A stretch of 64,000 nucleotides of DNA from positions 434,001 to 498,000 of the forward strand of contig NZ_FIZW01000002.1 of NCBI RefSeq assembly GCF_900059565.1. The letters run 5' to 3'. A model generated the notes under the pieces. That model saw nothing but the letters and a program-made list of their open reading frames with translations. It was not told the origin of the DNA and did no database searches. Positions 53,390 through 63,383 of this stretch are shown here, piece after piece (position 1 is the first letter of the stretch; each line of letters begins with the position of its first letter). The position numbers and the translations under genes are program-made. The DNA comes from Murdochiella massiliensis (GTDB taxonomy: Bacteria; Bacillota; Clostridia; Tissierellales; Peptoniphilaceae).

Positions 53390-54876
53390 TGCGCTTCCTC
53401 CTGTCCCTTTCCGCGATTTTCTTCATGTGTGGTCTGTTCCTGATAGAATTGCTGCTGCTTCATCATCGCCACGCGCGAAACGGCATCCGTTTCGGCACCG
53501 GTTCCCCCCGGACCGAAGTGTTCGTTAATCATGTCATCCTTGATGCGTTTGAGCTCTTCACGCGGCAACATGCGCAACAATTTCCAGCCCAGGTCCAGCG
53601 TTTCTTCAATCGTGCGGTTGGTGGTAAAGCCCTGATTGACATATTCCGCATCAAAGGCATCCGAGAAATGGGCAAAAGCGATATCTGCATCGGACAAAGC
53701 CGCCTCACCGAGGATGGTGGAAAGTTCCTTGGCATTGCGTCCGCGCGCGACGGCAGCGTAAATCTGGTTCATTGTGGCCGCGTGGTCTTTTCGGGTCTTT
53801 CCTTCGCCGATTCCCTTATCCTTCAAACGCGAAAGCGAAGGGAGAATATCAATCGGCGGGAAGATGCCGCGGTTATAGAGACTGCGGTTCAAAATGATCT
53901 GCCCTTCGGTGATGTAGCCCGTCAAATCCGGAATCGGATGGGTAATATCGTCCTCCGGCATGGACAGAATCGGAAGCTGCGTGATGGAGCCTTCGCGTCC
54001 TTTAATTCTTCCGGCGCGCTCATATAACTGTGAAAGGTCGGTGTAGAGATAGCCCGGGAAGCCGCGGCGTCCCGGCACTTCTTTTCGTGCAGCCGAGACT
54101 TCACGCAACGCTTCGGCATAGTTGGTCATGTCCGTCATAATGACCAAGACGTGCATTCCCTGTTCAAAAGCGAGATATTCCGCTGCGGTCAACGCGATAC
54201 GCGGTGTCGAAATACGCTCAATCGTCGGATCGTCTGCCAAATTCATGAACAGTACCGCACGGTTAATGGCGCCCGTCTTCTGAAAATCTTTAATGAAAAA
54301 CTGCGCTTCTTCAAACGTGATGCCCATGGCGGCAAAAACGACCGCAAATTTTTCATCCGTACCGCGCACCGTCGCCTGGCGGGCAATTTGCGCAGCCAAT
54401 TGATTGTGCGGAAGTCCGTTGCCGGAGAAAATCGGCAATTTCTGTCCGCGAACCAATGTGTTCAGGCCGTCAATAGCCGAAACGCCGGTTTGAATGAATT
54501 CGGACGGATACAGGCGCGAATATGGATTGATGGCGGAGCCGTTGATGTCCAGTCGTTTTTCCGGCAGCAGCTTGGGGCCGTCATCAATAGGCTCGCCCAT
54601 GCCGTTAAAGATACGGCCGATCATATCGGTGGATACGCCGATTTCCTGTGGATGCCCCAAAAAGCGTACCGAAGTATCGCGCATGTTAATGCCGGCAGAA
54701 CCTTCAAAAAGCTGCACCAGCGTCGCTTTTTCGCTGACTTCCAGTACTTTTCCGCGTCGACTTGTCCCATCCTGGAGCTGCACTTCGACCAGTTCCTCGT
54801 ATTTCACGCCCTCCACGCCGGTTACCAGCATGATCGGGCCGGAAATTTCGCGAACGGTTTGATAATCCTTAATCAT
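53386..54876 (-). CDS. ntpB: V-type ATPase subunit B
   Basis: Non-catalytic nucleotide-binding subunit of the V1 hexamer. 496 residues. It keeps LRTL-like [30 protein letters not shown] (the modified P-loop), [21 protein letters not shown], and the arginine-finger region [20 protein letters not shown]. The C-terminal tail after residue 460 is typical. It overlaps subunit A by eight bases at its start and subunit D by four at its end. Confidence 0.97.
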   Translation of the reverse strand: MIKDYQTVREISGPIMLVTGVEGVKYEELVEVQLQDGTSRRGKVLEVSEKATLVQLFEGSAGINMRDTSVRFLGHPQEIGVSTDMIGRIFNGMGEPIDDGPKLLPEKRLDINGSAINPYSRLYPSEFIQTGVSAIDGLNTLVRGQKLPIFSGNGLPHNQLAAQIARQATVRGTDEKFAVVFAAMGITFEEAQFFIKDFQKTGAINRAVLFMNLADDPTIERISTPRIALTAAEYLAFEQGMHVLVIMTDMTNYAEALREVSAARKEVPGRRGFPGYLYTDLSQLYERAGRIKGREGSITQLPILSMPEDDITHPIPDLTGYITEGQIILNRSLYNRGIFPPIDILPSLSRLKDKGIGEGKTRKDHAATMNQIYAAVARGRNAKELSTILGEAALSDADIAFAHFSDAFDAEYVNQGFTTNRTIEETLDLGWKLLRMLPREELKRIKDDMINEHFGPGGTGAETDAVSRVAMMKQQQFYQEQTTHEENRGKGQEEAQ

Positions 54877-56644
54877 TGACGACCTCCTGCTCCTGCATCA
54901 GCGTTTGGAACGCCGCTGTCATCTCCTGACGGAGGGAATCCATTTCGTCCAACTTGTCTTCGGGAATTTGACGCATGCGAACGATGCGCTGACGAATCGG
55001 CATACTTTCAATTTCACGCAGATATACGCCATGTTCCAGCGCTTCCTTCGCTTTCTCATGGAAAGCAAGAATCATCGTCAACATAGTAAACTGCTTTTGC
55101 GCCGAACAGTACGTATCCACATCATCAAAGGCATTTTGCTGCAAAAAATCTTCACGCAGCGATTTTGCCGTGAAGAGTTTCAGCTGATCGACCGGTGAAA
55201 GAGCATCTTTCCCGACCAGACGTACGATTTCCTGCAAACTCTGTTCTTCCGTGAGAAGCGCCATAGCTTGCTGGCGGTGTGCTGCAAATTGCGGATGCAC
55301 CGCTTCACAGAAATAATCATCCATTTTTTCCTGATAGAGAGAATAACTCTTCAGCCAGTTGATGGCCGGGAAATGGCGTGCATAGGACAAGTCGTAATCC
55401 AGCCCCCAGAACACCTTGACTATGCGCAAGGTCGACTGGGTAACCGGCTCGGAGAGGTCGCCGCCCGGAGGAGAGACCGCGCCGATGGCGGTAAGAGATC
55501 CTTCACGTTCATCGCTGCCGAGACATTTCACGATCCCGGTACGCTCATAGAAACTCGCAATGCGCGACGCTAAATAAGCGGGATAGCCTTCATCGCCGGG
55601 CATCTCTTCCAGACGACCGGACATTTCACGAAGAGCCTCCGCCCAACGTGACGTGGAGTCGGCCATCAGTGCCACAGAATAGCCCATATCGCGATAGTAT
55701 TCCGCAATCGTCATGCCGGTGTAAATGGACGCTTCGCGTGCCGCAACCGGCATATTGGAAGTGTTCGCAATCAGAATGACCTTCTGCATCAGGCTCTTCC
55801 CCGTGTTCGGGTCAATAATTTCCGGAAATTCATTCAAGACGTCGGTCATTTCGTTTCCACGTTCACCGCAGCCGACATAGACGATAACCTCGGCATCCGC
55901 CCACTTGGCCAGCTGATGCTGAATAACCGTTTTGCCGGAGCCGAACGGTCCCGGAATGGCGGCCGTTCCGCCTTTCGCTACAGGAAAGAATGTATCGATG
56001 ACGCGCTGTCCGGTGACCAGCGGTACCGTCGGATCCATCTTTCGAGACACCGGGCGTGCCTGACGAACCGGCCAAGTCTGGGAAAGATGCAGTTCATGCA
56101 CCTCTCCGTTTTCGTCTTCCAGCTTGCCGATGACGTCTTTTACCGTATAGGCGCCGGAAGTCAACGAGGTAATTTTTCCCTTCAGTTTAGGGGAAACCAT
56201 AATTTTATGTTGCAGCACTTCCGTTTCCTGTACAGTGCCCAAAATATCTCCCGCCGAAACTGTATCGCCAACTTGTGCGGTTGCAACGAAATCCCATTTC
56301 TTCTCATGCGAAATAGCCGGCGCGGAAACACCGCGCTCCAAAAAGTCGCCCGCTTTTTCTGCCAAATCATCGAGCGGACGCTGGATACCGTCGTAGATCT
56401 GACCGACCAGCCCCGGTCCCAATTCAACACTAAGCGGCGCACCCAACGAGGTAACAGGCTCTCCCGGCCCGATGCCTGTGGTCTCTTCATAAACCTGGAT
56501 AAAGGCGACATCGCCCTTCATCTCGATGATTTCGCCAATCAGTCCTTTATCGGAGACTTCCACCACATCCTGAATGTTGGCGTCTTCCATTCCGCCGGCC
56601 TCAACCAGCGGTCCGGATACCTTAATGATTGTTCCTTCTTTCAA
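54869..56644 (-). CDS. ntpA: V-type ATPase catalytic subunit A
   Basis: Catalytic ATP-hydrolysing subunit. 591 residues. Walker A is [20 protein letters not shown]; then [12 protein letters not shown] (catalytic Glu), [37 protein letters not shown] with Walker B, and the A-type insertion around residues 115-200. [20 protein letters not shown] is conserved. 13 bp follow the F-subunit gene. Driven by the operon promoter near 61400, which I could only place weakly. Confidence 0.97.
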   Translation of the reverse strand: MKEGTIIKVSGPLVEAGGMEDANIQDVVEVSDKGLIGEIIEMKGDVAFIQVYEETTGIGPGEPVTSLGAPLSVELGPGLVGQIYDGIQRPLDDLAEKAGDFLERGVSAPAISHEKKWDFVATAQVGDTVSAGDILGTVQETEVLQHKIMVSPKLKGKITSLTSGAYTVKDVIGKLEDENGEVHELHLSQTWPVRQARPVSRKMDPTVPLVTGQRVIDTFFPVAKGGTAAIPGPFGSGKTVIQHQLAKWADAEVIVYVGCGERGNEMTDVLNEFPEIIDPNTGKSLMQKVILIANTSNMPVAAREASIYTGMTIAEYYRDMGYSVALMADSTSRWAEALREMSGRLEEMPGDEGYPAYLASRIASFYERTGIVKCLGSDEREGSLTAIGAVSPPGGDLSEPVTQSTLRIVKVFWGLDYDLSYARHFPAINWLKSYSLYQEKMDDYFCEAVHPQFAAHRQQAMALLTEEQSLQEIVRLVGKDALSPVDQLKLFTAKSLREDFLQQNAFDDVDTYCSAQKQFTMLTMILAFHEKAKEALEHGVYLREIESMPIRQRIVRMRQIPEDKLDEMDSLRQEMTAAFQTLMQEQEVVND

Positions 56645-56657
56645 TGTGCCCTCCCGT

Positions 56658-56966
56658 CTAAAAGATATTCATGCCCACGGCTTTTTCCACATTAGCGGAA
56701 ATTTCACGCATGCTGATGCCCTTTGAGCCGCTGCTGTTCGGAATCATAATAATGGCCGGAACGGCCGCATTTTGATAGTGCGAAAGCGTCTCCTCCGCGC
56801 GTTCGGCCAATTCCTCCGTCATAAAGATGACCGCGTAGTCGTTGCGGGCAAGACGTTCAATGGTATTGCGAATTTCATGATCTTCAGTCGGTGTAAATAC
56901 CTCTAAACCGAGTGCCTCAAAGGCCAGTACCGAATGGCGATCGCCAATCACCGCTACTTTATGCAT
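56658..56966 (-). CDS. ntpF: V-type ATPase subunit F
   Basis: A small rotor-tip subunit, 102 residues with a Rossmann-like fold: [20 protein letters not shown] then [19 protein letters not shown], and [19 protein letters not shown]. It couples subunit D to the ring and may regulate ATP hydrolysis. It overlaps subunit C by eight bases at its start. Confidence 0.93.
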   Translation of the reverse strand: MHKVAVIGDRHSVLAFEALGLEVFTPTEDHEIRNTIERLARNDYAVIFMTEELAERAEETLSHYQNAAVPAIIMIPNSSGSKGISMREISANVEKAVGMNIF

Positions 56967-58026
56967 GACGGCTCCTTTCCCCTTGCGTTCCCGCCGTTAT
57001 CATACGCATATATATCGCGATTTTGTCCGCGGGTAAGCCGATACGCTTTGCGCCCAGAACGATATTCACATCCTGTATTTCCGTTCGCACGCGCACCAGA
57101 TAGGAAAAGAGTAGCGCCAAGCCGGATTCTTTTCTTCCGCCTTCGACCGCCAAAAGGAGCGATACGTGATCGCGCACCCTCTCCACTTCATTCATATCTC
57201 CTGTTTGCGCAAAGGCTTCCCAAGCGTTTACGGTAGCATTTGACGCACCGGCACGATGCAACATGGCACAAAGTTTTTCCCGATCCACGCCACTTAAGGC
57301 ATTGGATCCGTCTTCCACCACGGGCGAGGATACTTTCGGCGACAGCAGATCTTCGACACGAATGGTGCCTCCGGGTAAAAAAACGTGCGTCAGAAACGAT
57401 TTGGGTTGTTGTTGTACACGAGCGCGGAAAAAGGAAAGCAGATTGGTAAAATCCGTCATCTCCCGCGCATAACGAATAAAGAATGGGCTTTTACTTTTCT
57501 TACTCAACGCATGCAATTCCGTAAAATAGGCACGATCCAGCAGGAAATCCACCTCCTGCGCATCTCCCGTTTCCGCCCAGACCTTAGCGGCCTCGACCGC
57601 CGTCCGTTCCGCCAAAGTGGCTACGCCAAAAGTTTTCTTCTCGGCAATTTGCTTCTTGATCTGCGGAAGAAACAAGGTGCCGAAGGGAAACAACAACGAC
57701 AGAAAACGATCCGGTTCGGTCGACGCTTTGACCAGAATCTTCAGATTGTGGTAATCGTAGCGAAGAAACAGCAAACGTCTGAGTTCCGGCTCTCGCACGA
57801 GATCAAAGATGAAGTCGGCCTGTTTCTGCAATTCGATTTTGAGCACCTCGGAAAGCACGGGAAACTCGCCTTCCGCAAATAGTGCTCCATAACGGGTTTC
57901 TTTCAATACTTGTATCGCGGCGGCGTAGTCCGGCGCTTCCCGCATACGGTCCCATTGCCCGGGTGTGATCAGCGCCTTTTCAGCCATATGAACGCGCATG
58001 GAAGCAAAGGCTTGATTATCCATCAT
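56959..58026 (-). CDS. ntpC: V-type ATPase subunit C
   Basis: Socket subunit between the central stalk and the membrane ring (AtpC/NtpC, homologous to eukaryotic subunit d). 355 residues, mainly helical. FLRYDYHNLKILVKAS and ERTAVEAAKVWAETGDAQEVDFL are the family repeats. It overlaps E by four bases and F by eight. Confidence 0.92.
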   Translation of the reverse strand: MMDNQAFASMRVHMAEKALITPGQWDRMREAPDYAAAIQVLKETRYGALFAEGEFPVLSEVLKIELQKQADFIFDLVREPELRRLLFLRYDYHNLKILVKASTEPDRFLSLLFPFGTLFLPQIKKQIAEKKTFGVATLAERTAVEAAKVWAETGDAQEVDFLLDRAYFTELHALSKKSKSPFFIRYAREMTDFTNLLSFFRARVQQQPKSFLTHVFLPGGTIRVEDLLSPKVSSPVVEDGSNALSGVDREKLCAMLHRAGASNATVNAWEAFAQTGDMNEVERVRDHVSLLLAVEGGRKESGLALLFSYLVRVRTEIQDVNIVLGAKRIGLPADKIAIYMRMITAGTQGERSRHA

Positions 58027-58577
58027 TCCTCTCCTTCCGCCATCGCGCGAATGACCTCCTGCTCCAGATCATGCCGCATATACTGCAGGATCTCGATGTA
58101 ATCGAAGTTTTCGCGCATCCCTGCGCGACGAACGCGAAAGCCGCTCATGAAGCTATCGGATCTTTCCACCTTTACACCCGGAGGCGCTTGAAGGGTGCTT
58201 TCTTTTGGCAATTCCAAAACCGCATCTTCGGCCAAGGGATGTGCAGCAAGATACACATCAAGTGCTTCCTGCAACTGTGTAGGTTCTAAATGCAGAAGCT
58301 TTTCTTCCGCAAGAGCAAACACTTTTTGCACGAGTTCCTGCTTGGCACACAGCTGCGCATTACGTTCGTCACGTTCTTCTTCCGCCTGAACGCGATCAAC
58401 AATCGCCGCTTTTTCGCGTTCGGCATGGGCAAGAATATCCTCCGCCTCAAGGCGAGCCTTCTTCAACGCACGTTCTTTTTCTTCCTGCACCTGCTCCCTT
58501 GCCGCATCAAACAGCTCGGTTTTCTGTTCGTTCGCATCGCTGCGAATTTGTTCGATCAATTGTTCCAGTTGGGCCAT
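58023..58577 (-). CDS. ntpE: V-type ATPase subunit E
   Basis: Peripheral stalk subunit. 184 residues, starting MAQLEQLIEQIRSDANEQKTE, with a long charged N-terminal coiled coil (REQVQEEKERALKKARLEAEDI) and a globular C-terminal half (VERSDSFMSGFRVRRAGMRE). GGAGG precedes the ATG at 58577. It pairs with the small G/H subunit at 61038. It lies 26 bp after the K-subunit gene and overlaps C by four. Confidence 0.92.
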   Translation of the reverse strand: MAQLEQLIEQIRSDANEQKTELFDAAREQVQEEKERALKKARLEAEDILAHAEREKAAIVDRVQAEEERDERNAQLCAKQELVQKVFALAEEKLLHLEPTQLQEALDVYLAAHPLAEDAVLELPKESTLQAPPGVKVERSDSFMSGFRVRRAGMRENFDYIEILQYMRHDLEQEVIRAMAEGEE

Positions 58578-58603
58578 GTCTTCCTCCTTTCTTTGTGGAG
58601 AAA

Positions 58604-59107
<504 letters not shown>

Positions 59108-61051
59108 TTAACGCTCACGCGGCGACTGCAAGTCAACATATTTCGGCTCAGGACGCAACCCGCGGAACGGCTTGCCTCCCCCTTCAAAAAACTTTCCAAA
59201 AAATTCCACATAAATCAGGCGCATCGCATGGACATACGACGACAGCGAGCTCAAGAACAGATTGAACAGGTGGGCGCCCACAATGATGAGGGCGGCAAGC
59301 ACAAAGCCCGGAACGCCGAGCCCGGTGAGCATTCCTCCAATCATATTCATCGCATAGCCGATGTACGCACCTGCAAGCATAATCGCGGTAAGACGCGTAT
59401 AGCTGACCAGATCACCGATATAACTCGTTGCGCCATAGAGATTATAAAGTCCCCAGGTAAAGCGACCGACGCCTTTTTCGTCTCGTGCGGAAAATAGCAA
59501 CACCAATACAGCACCGACAATGGCCATGACAAACCCGACCGTTTTAAAGAGCGGATTCCCGTTCAGAATCGTCGTGAGCGCGACCATCAATAAACCGACG
59601 AGAATAAACATCCATGAAAACACGTCATAGACGACTCCCTTGGGATTTCCTTCTCGCATCAGCTGTACACCTTTTAATCCGAGACCGACCATCAAATGGA
59701 CAAAGCCGAGCGCAACGGATGCAACGATCATGGTCATAAAGTCCTTCATCGGATCCAGCACCAACGCCGGAATGGGAATCAGTCCGCCGAAAAGCGATCC
59801 GAAGCATAGACCAACGATCATCGTCGGTACGCTTAACACCTGAAAGAAACGCAGCGACATCTCCGTATTGGGCTTCCAATCGAAAAAGTGCAAGGCGAGG
59901 GTCGTTCCGAGGAAAAGCAACGCTCCATAGCCCAAGTCACCAAGCATGATACTGAAAAAGAGAATGTACCAAGGCGTGATCAGCCCGGTGGGATCCATCT
60001 CTTTATAGAGCGGCAACGAATACGTTTTGACGATATTTTCAAATGGTTTTGCAATGGCATTGTTCTCTAGAAGAATGGGCACATCCGGGTCGTTGACATC
60101 CGCCGGTGTAATATCCAGCAAATAGCGTGCCGGATCCATATCTCCGGCGACCGCCTCCTTAAAGGAATTCACCTCTTCTGTCGGAACATAGCCTTTCATA
60201 AAGCTGAGTCTTCTGGAATACAGCAGGCGATCTTCCGCATTCAAAAGCGCAAATTGCTCTGCTTTTTCTTCATATACCACTTCCAGAGACGTCAACCATT
60301 TTTCGCAGAGGCGTTTCAGATGCACTTTGCCGTCTGCGATGGTCTTTTCCTGCGCCATGGTATCTTTATCCAGCGCTTGCAGTTGCTCTGCGATCGTACC
60401 GCCTTCTTCGAGCGGAAACGGCTGGAAGCTCGCATCGCGCAGAACGGTGCCCAATCCCTCGTCCTTTCCGTTGGTAAGAACGAGTACATAGTATACCTTG
60501 GCGTCCGCATCCAGAAATTCAACGGTCGTTCCCTTCGCTTCGGCAGAAATAAATTTTCGCACATCATCCGCCCACCGTTGAGGAATGGTGCCTACCATCG
60601 CTTGGATACTGCGCATAGCAGACAGCTCCTCTTTGGAAACGTCCAACGCCGCCCAATGGGAAAGCTCCTGCTTCTTTTCAGCATTAGCTTTGATTTTCTC
60701 GATAGCGCGATGCATGGTTTCCTTTTCGTCGTGAATTTCATCGATCACATCGTCGACAGGAAAATCCACATTTGCCGTTGCTTGAGGAAGAGCATTGCCA
60801 AGCTTTTCCGTCCAGTGTGTCGGTACGGGAACGTAGGCGCGCAAAGTTTCTATGGCTTCCTCAAGGCGAGAAATCTGACTCTGCAGGGTATTATGCTCTT
60901 TCGCTAAGGACAGGGCATGAATACCTTCAACCGTCGGATCGCCCTGTTCAACGATATGTACCTTGTCAAACGTTTGCAGACGTTGCAACAAAGCGTCTCT
61001 TTCCGAAGCAAAAAAGGTAAGCTGGAATGCAGACATTTTAACGATGGCCAT
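59108..61051 (-). CDS. ntpI: V-type ATPase subunit I (membrane stator)
   Basis: Membrane stator that holds the ion half-channels. 647 residues. The N-terminal 320 residues are cytoplasmic and helical (AIVKMSAFQLTFFASERDAL); the C-terminal half has about eight membrane segments (PWYILFFSIMLGDLGYGALL; SFLSSYVHAMR-like LSSLSSYVHAMRLIYVEFFG). The essential Arg is expected in the YTRLTAIMLAGAYIGYA region. It overlaps the G/H subunit by 14 bases. Confidence 0.95.
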   Translation of the reverse strand: MAIVKMSAFQLTFFASERDALLQRLQTFDKVHIVEQGDPTVEGIHALSLAKEHNTLQSQISRLEEAIETLRAYVPVPTHWTEKLGNALPQATANVDFPVDDVIDEIHDEKETMHRAIEKIKANAEKKQELSHWAALDVSKEELSAMRSIQAMVGTIPQRWADDVRKFISAEAKGTTVEFLDADAKVYYVLVLTNGKDEGLGTVLRDASFQPFPLEEGGTIAEQLQALDKDTMAQEKTIADGKVHLKRLCEKWLTSLEVVYEEKAEQFALLNAEDRLLYSRRLSFMKGYVPTEEVNSFKEAVAGDMDPARYLLDITPADVNDPDVPILLENNAIAKPFENIVKTYSLPLYKEMDPTGLITPWYILFFSIMLGDLGYGALLFLGTTLALHFFDWKPNTEMSLRFFQVLSVPTMIVGLCFGSLFGGLIPIPALVLDPMKDFMTMIVASVALGFVHLMVGLGLKGVQLMREGNPKGVVYDVFSWMFILVGLLMVALTTILNGNPLFKTVGFVMAIVGAVLVLLFSARDEKGVGRFTWGLYNLYGATSYIGDLVSYTRLTAIMLAGAYIGYAMNMIGGMLTGLGVPGFVLAALIIVGAHLFNLFLSSLSSYVHAMRLIYVEFFGKFFEGGGKPFRGLRPEPKYVDLQSPRER

Positions 61052-61361
61052 AACGCAACACCTCTTCTACCATCCGGTCAGCCATGCGATCAACCCAGGC
61101 AGCATCCTGCTGGCGAATTTTTTCGACACGTGCATTTTTCTGCTCCGCCGTTTCTGCCGCAGCAGCCCTTGCCTCCTGTTCATACTTCTTTTTGAGAGAA
61201 GCGGCCTGCTCCTTGGCCTCGGCAATAATCGTTTCGGCTTCCTCACGATACGCACCACGTCCTTCATCAAGCATGACTTTTGCTTGATTTTTCGCTTCCG
61301 CGACAAGGCGCGCTGCTTCTTCTTCGGCAGCCAATATCTGTTGAATCGCTTCTTTCGCCAT
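61038..61361 (-). CDS. V-type ATPase peripheral stalk subunit G/H
   Basis: Small coiled-coil stator subunit, 107 residues: MAKEAIQQILAAEEEAARLV, then heptads rich in Ala, Glu and Lys (EAETIIAEAKEQAASLKKKY), ending in a helix with VDRMADRMVEEVLRYGHR. It is the first gene of the operon. The likely promoter lies in 61375-61420 on the minus strand (TATAGA or TAAAAT as -10), but the -35 is poor, so I do not list it. Confidence 0.85.
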   Translation of the reverse strand: MAKEAIQQILAAEEEAARLVAEAKNQAKVMLDEGRGAYREEAETIIAEAKEQAASLKKKYEQEARAAAAETAEQKNARVEKIRQQDAAWVDRMADRMVEEVLRYGHR

Positions 61362-61510
61362 TTTTCCTCCTTCCCCTTTACATTAACCTGCACGTTCTAT
61401 ACCCGATTTTAGCGAAAAGTGACCACAAAAAAAAGCTTGCCGGATGGCGATGCAAAGAGTTGGTTTGTTTCACTGTGTGGCCGATATAGGGCAAGTTGCG
61501 GTGCGTGCAA

Positions 61511-61560
61511 AGGCAAAAAGGGAGCCTAATTTCGGAAATCGCGAAAATGGGCTCCTTTTC
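61511..61560 (-). terminator. Possible intrinsic terminator after the recombinase remnant
   Basis: Minus strand: GGAGCC ... GGCTCC, with AATTTC/GAAAAT-like pairing inside, then CTTTTTGCC. It lies between the V-ATPase operon start and the recombinase remnant. Confidence 0.55.
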
Positions 61561-61960
61561 TCCAAGGTACAAAGCGGAGCATCTTTATGCCGGTGCATAC
61601 ATCGAAAAGCAGGCCTTCGTAGCGATTTTCGTGATCCTTCATGAAGCCTTTTGAGAGACGACCGAATGAACTCGTGGCACGGTTTTGCTTACGCTGACGC
61701 TGCACGGCATCAAAAACCTCCTGCGAGAGGAGTACTTCTTGCGCACCTTCCGTCACGATGTAATCTTCCGAAGCCATTCTGCACTGCTTCTAGCCTTTGC
61801 CGAGGTTCTTCTGGCAAACGCCCTGCACGAACTTTCCTGTATAAACAGGGCTTTTGAGAATCTTGTCCAGTCGGCCCACACCACTTGTCTATAAATTCTA
61901 AGAAATGCCTGCGCCTTCTCAATCGTCGGGCGATGCGATTCCCCGCTCTCCGTACATTCA
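61526..61960 (-). pseudogene. Remnant of a large serine recombinase
   Basis: The minus strand encodes a broken C-terminal part of a site-specific serine recombinase. KILKSPVYTGKFVQG VCQKNLGKG (segment before residue 20 of the repeat) is followed by an in-frame TAG at 61790-61792, then MASEDYIVTEGAQEVLLSQE and FDAVQRQRKQNRATSSFGRLS. ENRYEGLLFDVCTGIKM is a degenerate version of the zinc-ribbon start (Y-x-G-L-L-x-C-x-x-C-G-x-K-M): the first cysteine is gone. Upstream of 61870 the frame breaks again. The catalytic domain is missing, so it is inactive. It marks an old mobile element. Confidence 0.75.
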
Positions 61961-62114
61961 CTCGATCTCTTTCATGGTTCGGCTTATTCTCAATCCGTAT
62001 TATCCCTTTTCTGCACATTAAGATTTCTCCGCTTCTGATATATTGAAATATACGCAGTTCAGTTCCGATTTTGAAGATTATACCGAATCGAAAACGGCAT
62101 TTTAAGACGTAATG

Positions 62115-62138
62115 TTCCGATTGTTTTTACAATCGGAA
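62115..62138. promoter_or_regulatory. Inverted-repeat operator upstream of the XRE gene
   Basis: TTCCGATTGT, spacer TTTT, ACAATCGGAA: perfect 10-bp arms, 22 bp before the XRE start. A related half-site TTCCGATTTT lies about 45 bp upstream, near 62071-62080. Likely autoregulation by the XRE protein. Confidence 0.65.
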
Positions 62139-62160
62139 TGATTGGGACAAGGAGGAAGCT

Positions 62161-62565
62161 ATGAACTTCGGTGAAAAGATCCGAAAGTACCGCAAGGACA
62201 ATAAAATCCGTCAAGAGAACTTTGCTATAGAGATTGGCGTTTCCACGCGGACACTCTCCATGTATGAAAGCGGTCAGCGCTATCCCAAGTCAGTCAAAGT
62301 CTATAAAAAGATCGCCGACGTGATGAAAGTGGATTACAACTATTTGCTGGAAGACACTGATCATTTTCTTTCCCGGGTACAGGGCCGCTATGGCAACCGG
62401 GAGATGAATAAGATTCAAGCCTTGACCGAAGGCATCGCGGCCATGTTTGCCGGTGGCACCCTGTCAGATGAAGACCGTGATGCTGCCTTTGCTACAATCA
62501 CTGAAGCCTACTGGAAGACGAAACAGGCCGCTGATCGGCGCGAAACACCTGCTCAGCATGTATAG
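62161..62565 (+). CDS. XRE family helix-turn-helix regulator
   Basis: A 134-residue DNA-binding protein. Residues 4-60 form a Cro/CI-type helix-turn-helix (FGEKIRKYRKDNKIRQENFA, then GVSTRTLSMYESGQRYPKS). The C-terminal half is helical and ends in a tail with no known motif. AAGGAGG precedes the ATG. Its stop overlaps the ATG of a broken ImmA-type peptidase gene, the usual pairing in integrative elements and phages where ImmA cleaves the repressor. It probably controls the island genes and itself. Confidence 0.9.
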   Translation: MNFGEKIRKYRKDNKIRQENFAIEIGVSTRTLSMYESGQRYPKSVKVYKKIADVMKVDYNYLLEDTDHFLSRVQGRYGNREMNKIQALTEGIAAMFAGGTLSDEDRDAAFATITEAYWKTKQAADRRETPAQHV

Positions 62566-63022
62566 CGTGATCAAACGCAATCGCTTTATCTTTCTGTCCG
62601 AAGACGTTTGACGTCAGAAAAAAAACGATTCTGGCTCATGAGCTAGGTCATGATCAGCTACACCGATTGAAGTACAAAAATGCTGCCCCGTTTCAGGAGA
62701 ACAAAGTCTTTAATCCCACCAACCGTCTTGAACTGGAAGCCAACATCTTTGCCTGCCACCTGCTGATTTCTGATGACGACGTACTACACGTCTTGCGCTT
62801 CGGACATAGCGATATGGAGATGGCCGCAGAGCTGGTGTGAATGGCAATCTGCTGAATCTGAAAATCTCAGACATGGTAAAACTGAAAAAGTTGGATGTCA
62901 CTCGGATCAGCGTCGAACGTCCGCAAGGTGATTTTCTGAAGAGCCACGAACCCAACCTTAGAAGACTGGAGCGAGTGCTGAAGCCGGATATGAGAAAACA
63001 TAATGAGAGGCTTTGTAGCTAA
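62558..63022 (+). pseudogene. Frameshifted ImmA/IrrE-type metallopeptidase
   Basis: Reads as one ImmA-like protein only when frames are joined. Frame 1 (from 62558): MYSVIKRNRFIFLSEDV then stop at 62609. Frame 2: KKTILAHELGHDQLHRLKYK holding the HExxH zinc motif, then FQENKVFNPTNRLELEANIF and stop at 62838. Frame 3: NGNLLNLKISDMVKLKKLDV to about 63022. Two frameshifts, one beside a run of eight A, make it a pseudogene unless the assembly is wrong. It follows the XRE gene with an 8-bp overlap. Confidence 0.75.
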
Positions 63023-63383
63023 GACAAAAATGATACAGGAAGACGAAGCTGAGATGACCTACGAGTACGCAGGCTATAACTTGGATGAGTCCCGTACAGA
63101 AGCCCCGAAACTCAGCTTTTCCGACATCTTTACGATTCAGAAAGACGCCTTGCAGGAAATCTTTGAAAAAGAGATTAAAAGCAAAGATGAGCTTATTCCT
63201 GAGATGGTCGGTCTCGGCTTGATCGACGTCCAGTCCGATGGCAAAAGCGGAGGCACTGACAGCGATAAAATCAACTCCGTAGCCAGACTGCTGATCTTTT
63301 GTCTGTTTCATGAGGCTGTTGAGGCACGAAACTTTCAGAAGAGATCACGGTTCAGGTATTCGCACGTATTGGAGGTGAATTGA
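63003..63383 (+). CDS. Hypothetical protein, island-encoded
   Basis: A protein of up to 126 residues with no recognised domain. It is acidic at the start (QEDEAEMTYEYAGYNLDESR) and has a charged helical middle (QKDALQEIFEKEIKSKDELI). There is no ribosome-binding site before the first ATG (63003); an ATG at 63030 or 63054 may be the true start. Its stop codon overlaps the start of the AlbA_2 gene (TGATG), which argues for translational coupling and a shared function. Could be a partner of the AlbA_2 protein; that is inference. Confidence 0.5.
   Translation: MRGFVAKTKMIQEDEAEMTYEYAGYNLDESRTEAPKLSFSDIFTIQKDALQEIFEKEIKSKDELIPEMVGLGLIDVQSDGKSGGTDSDKINSVARLLIFCLFHEAVEARNFQKRSRFRYSHVLEVN

Noticed and set aside
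61710-62018. A 102-residue Arg-rich minus-strand frame
   Set aside because: It is an out-of-frame reading of the recombinase remnant; the recombinase residues appear only in the other frames.
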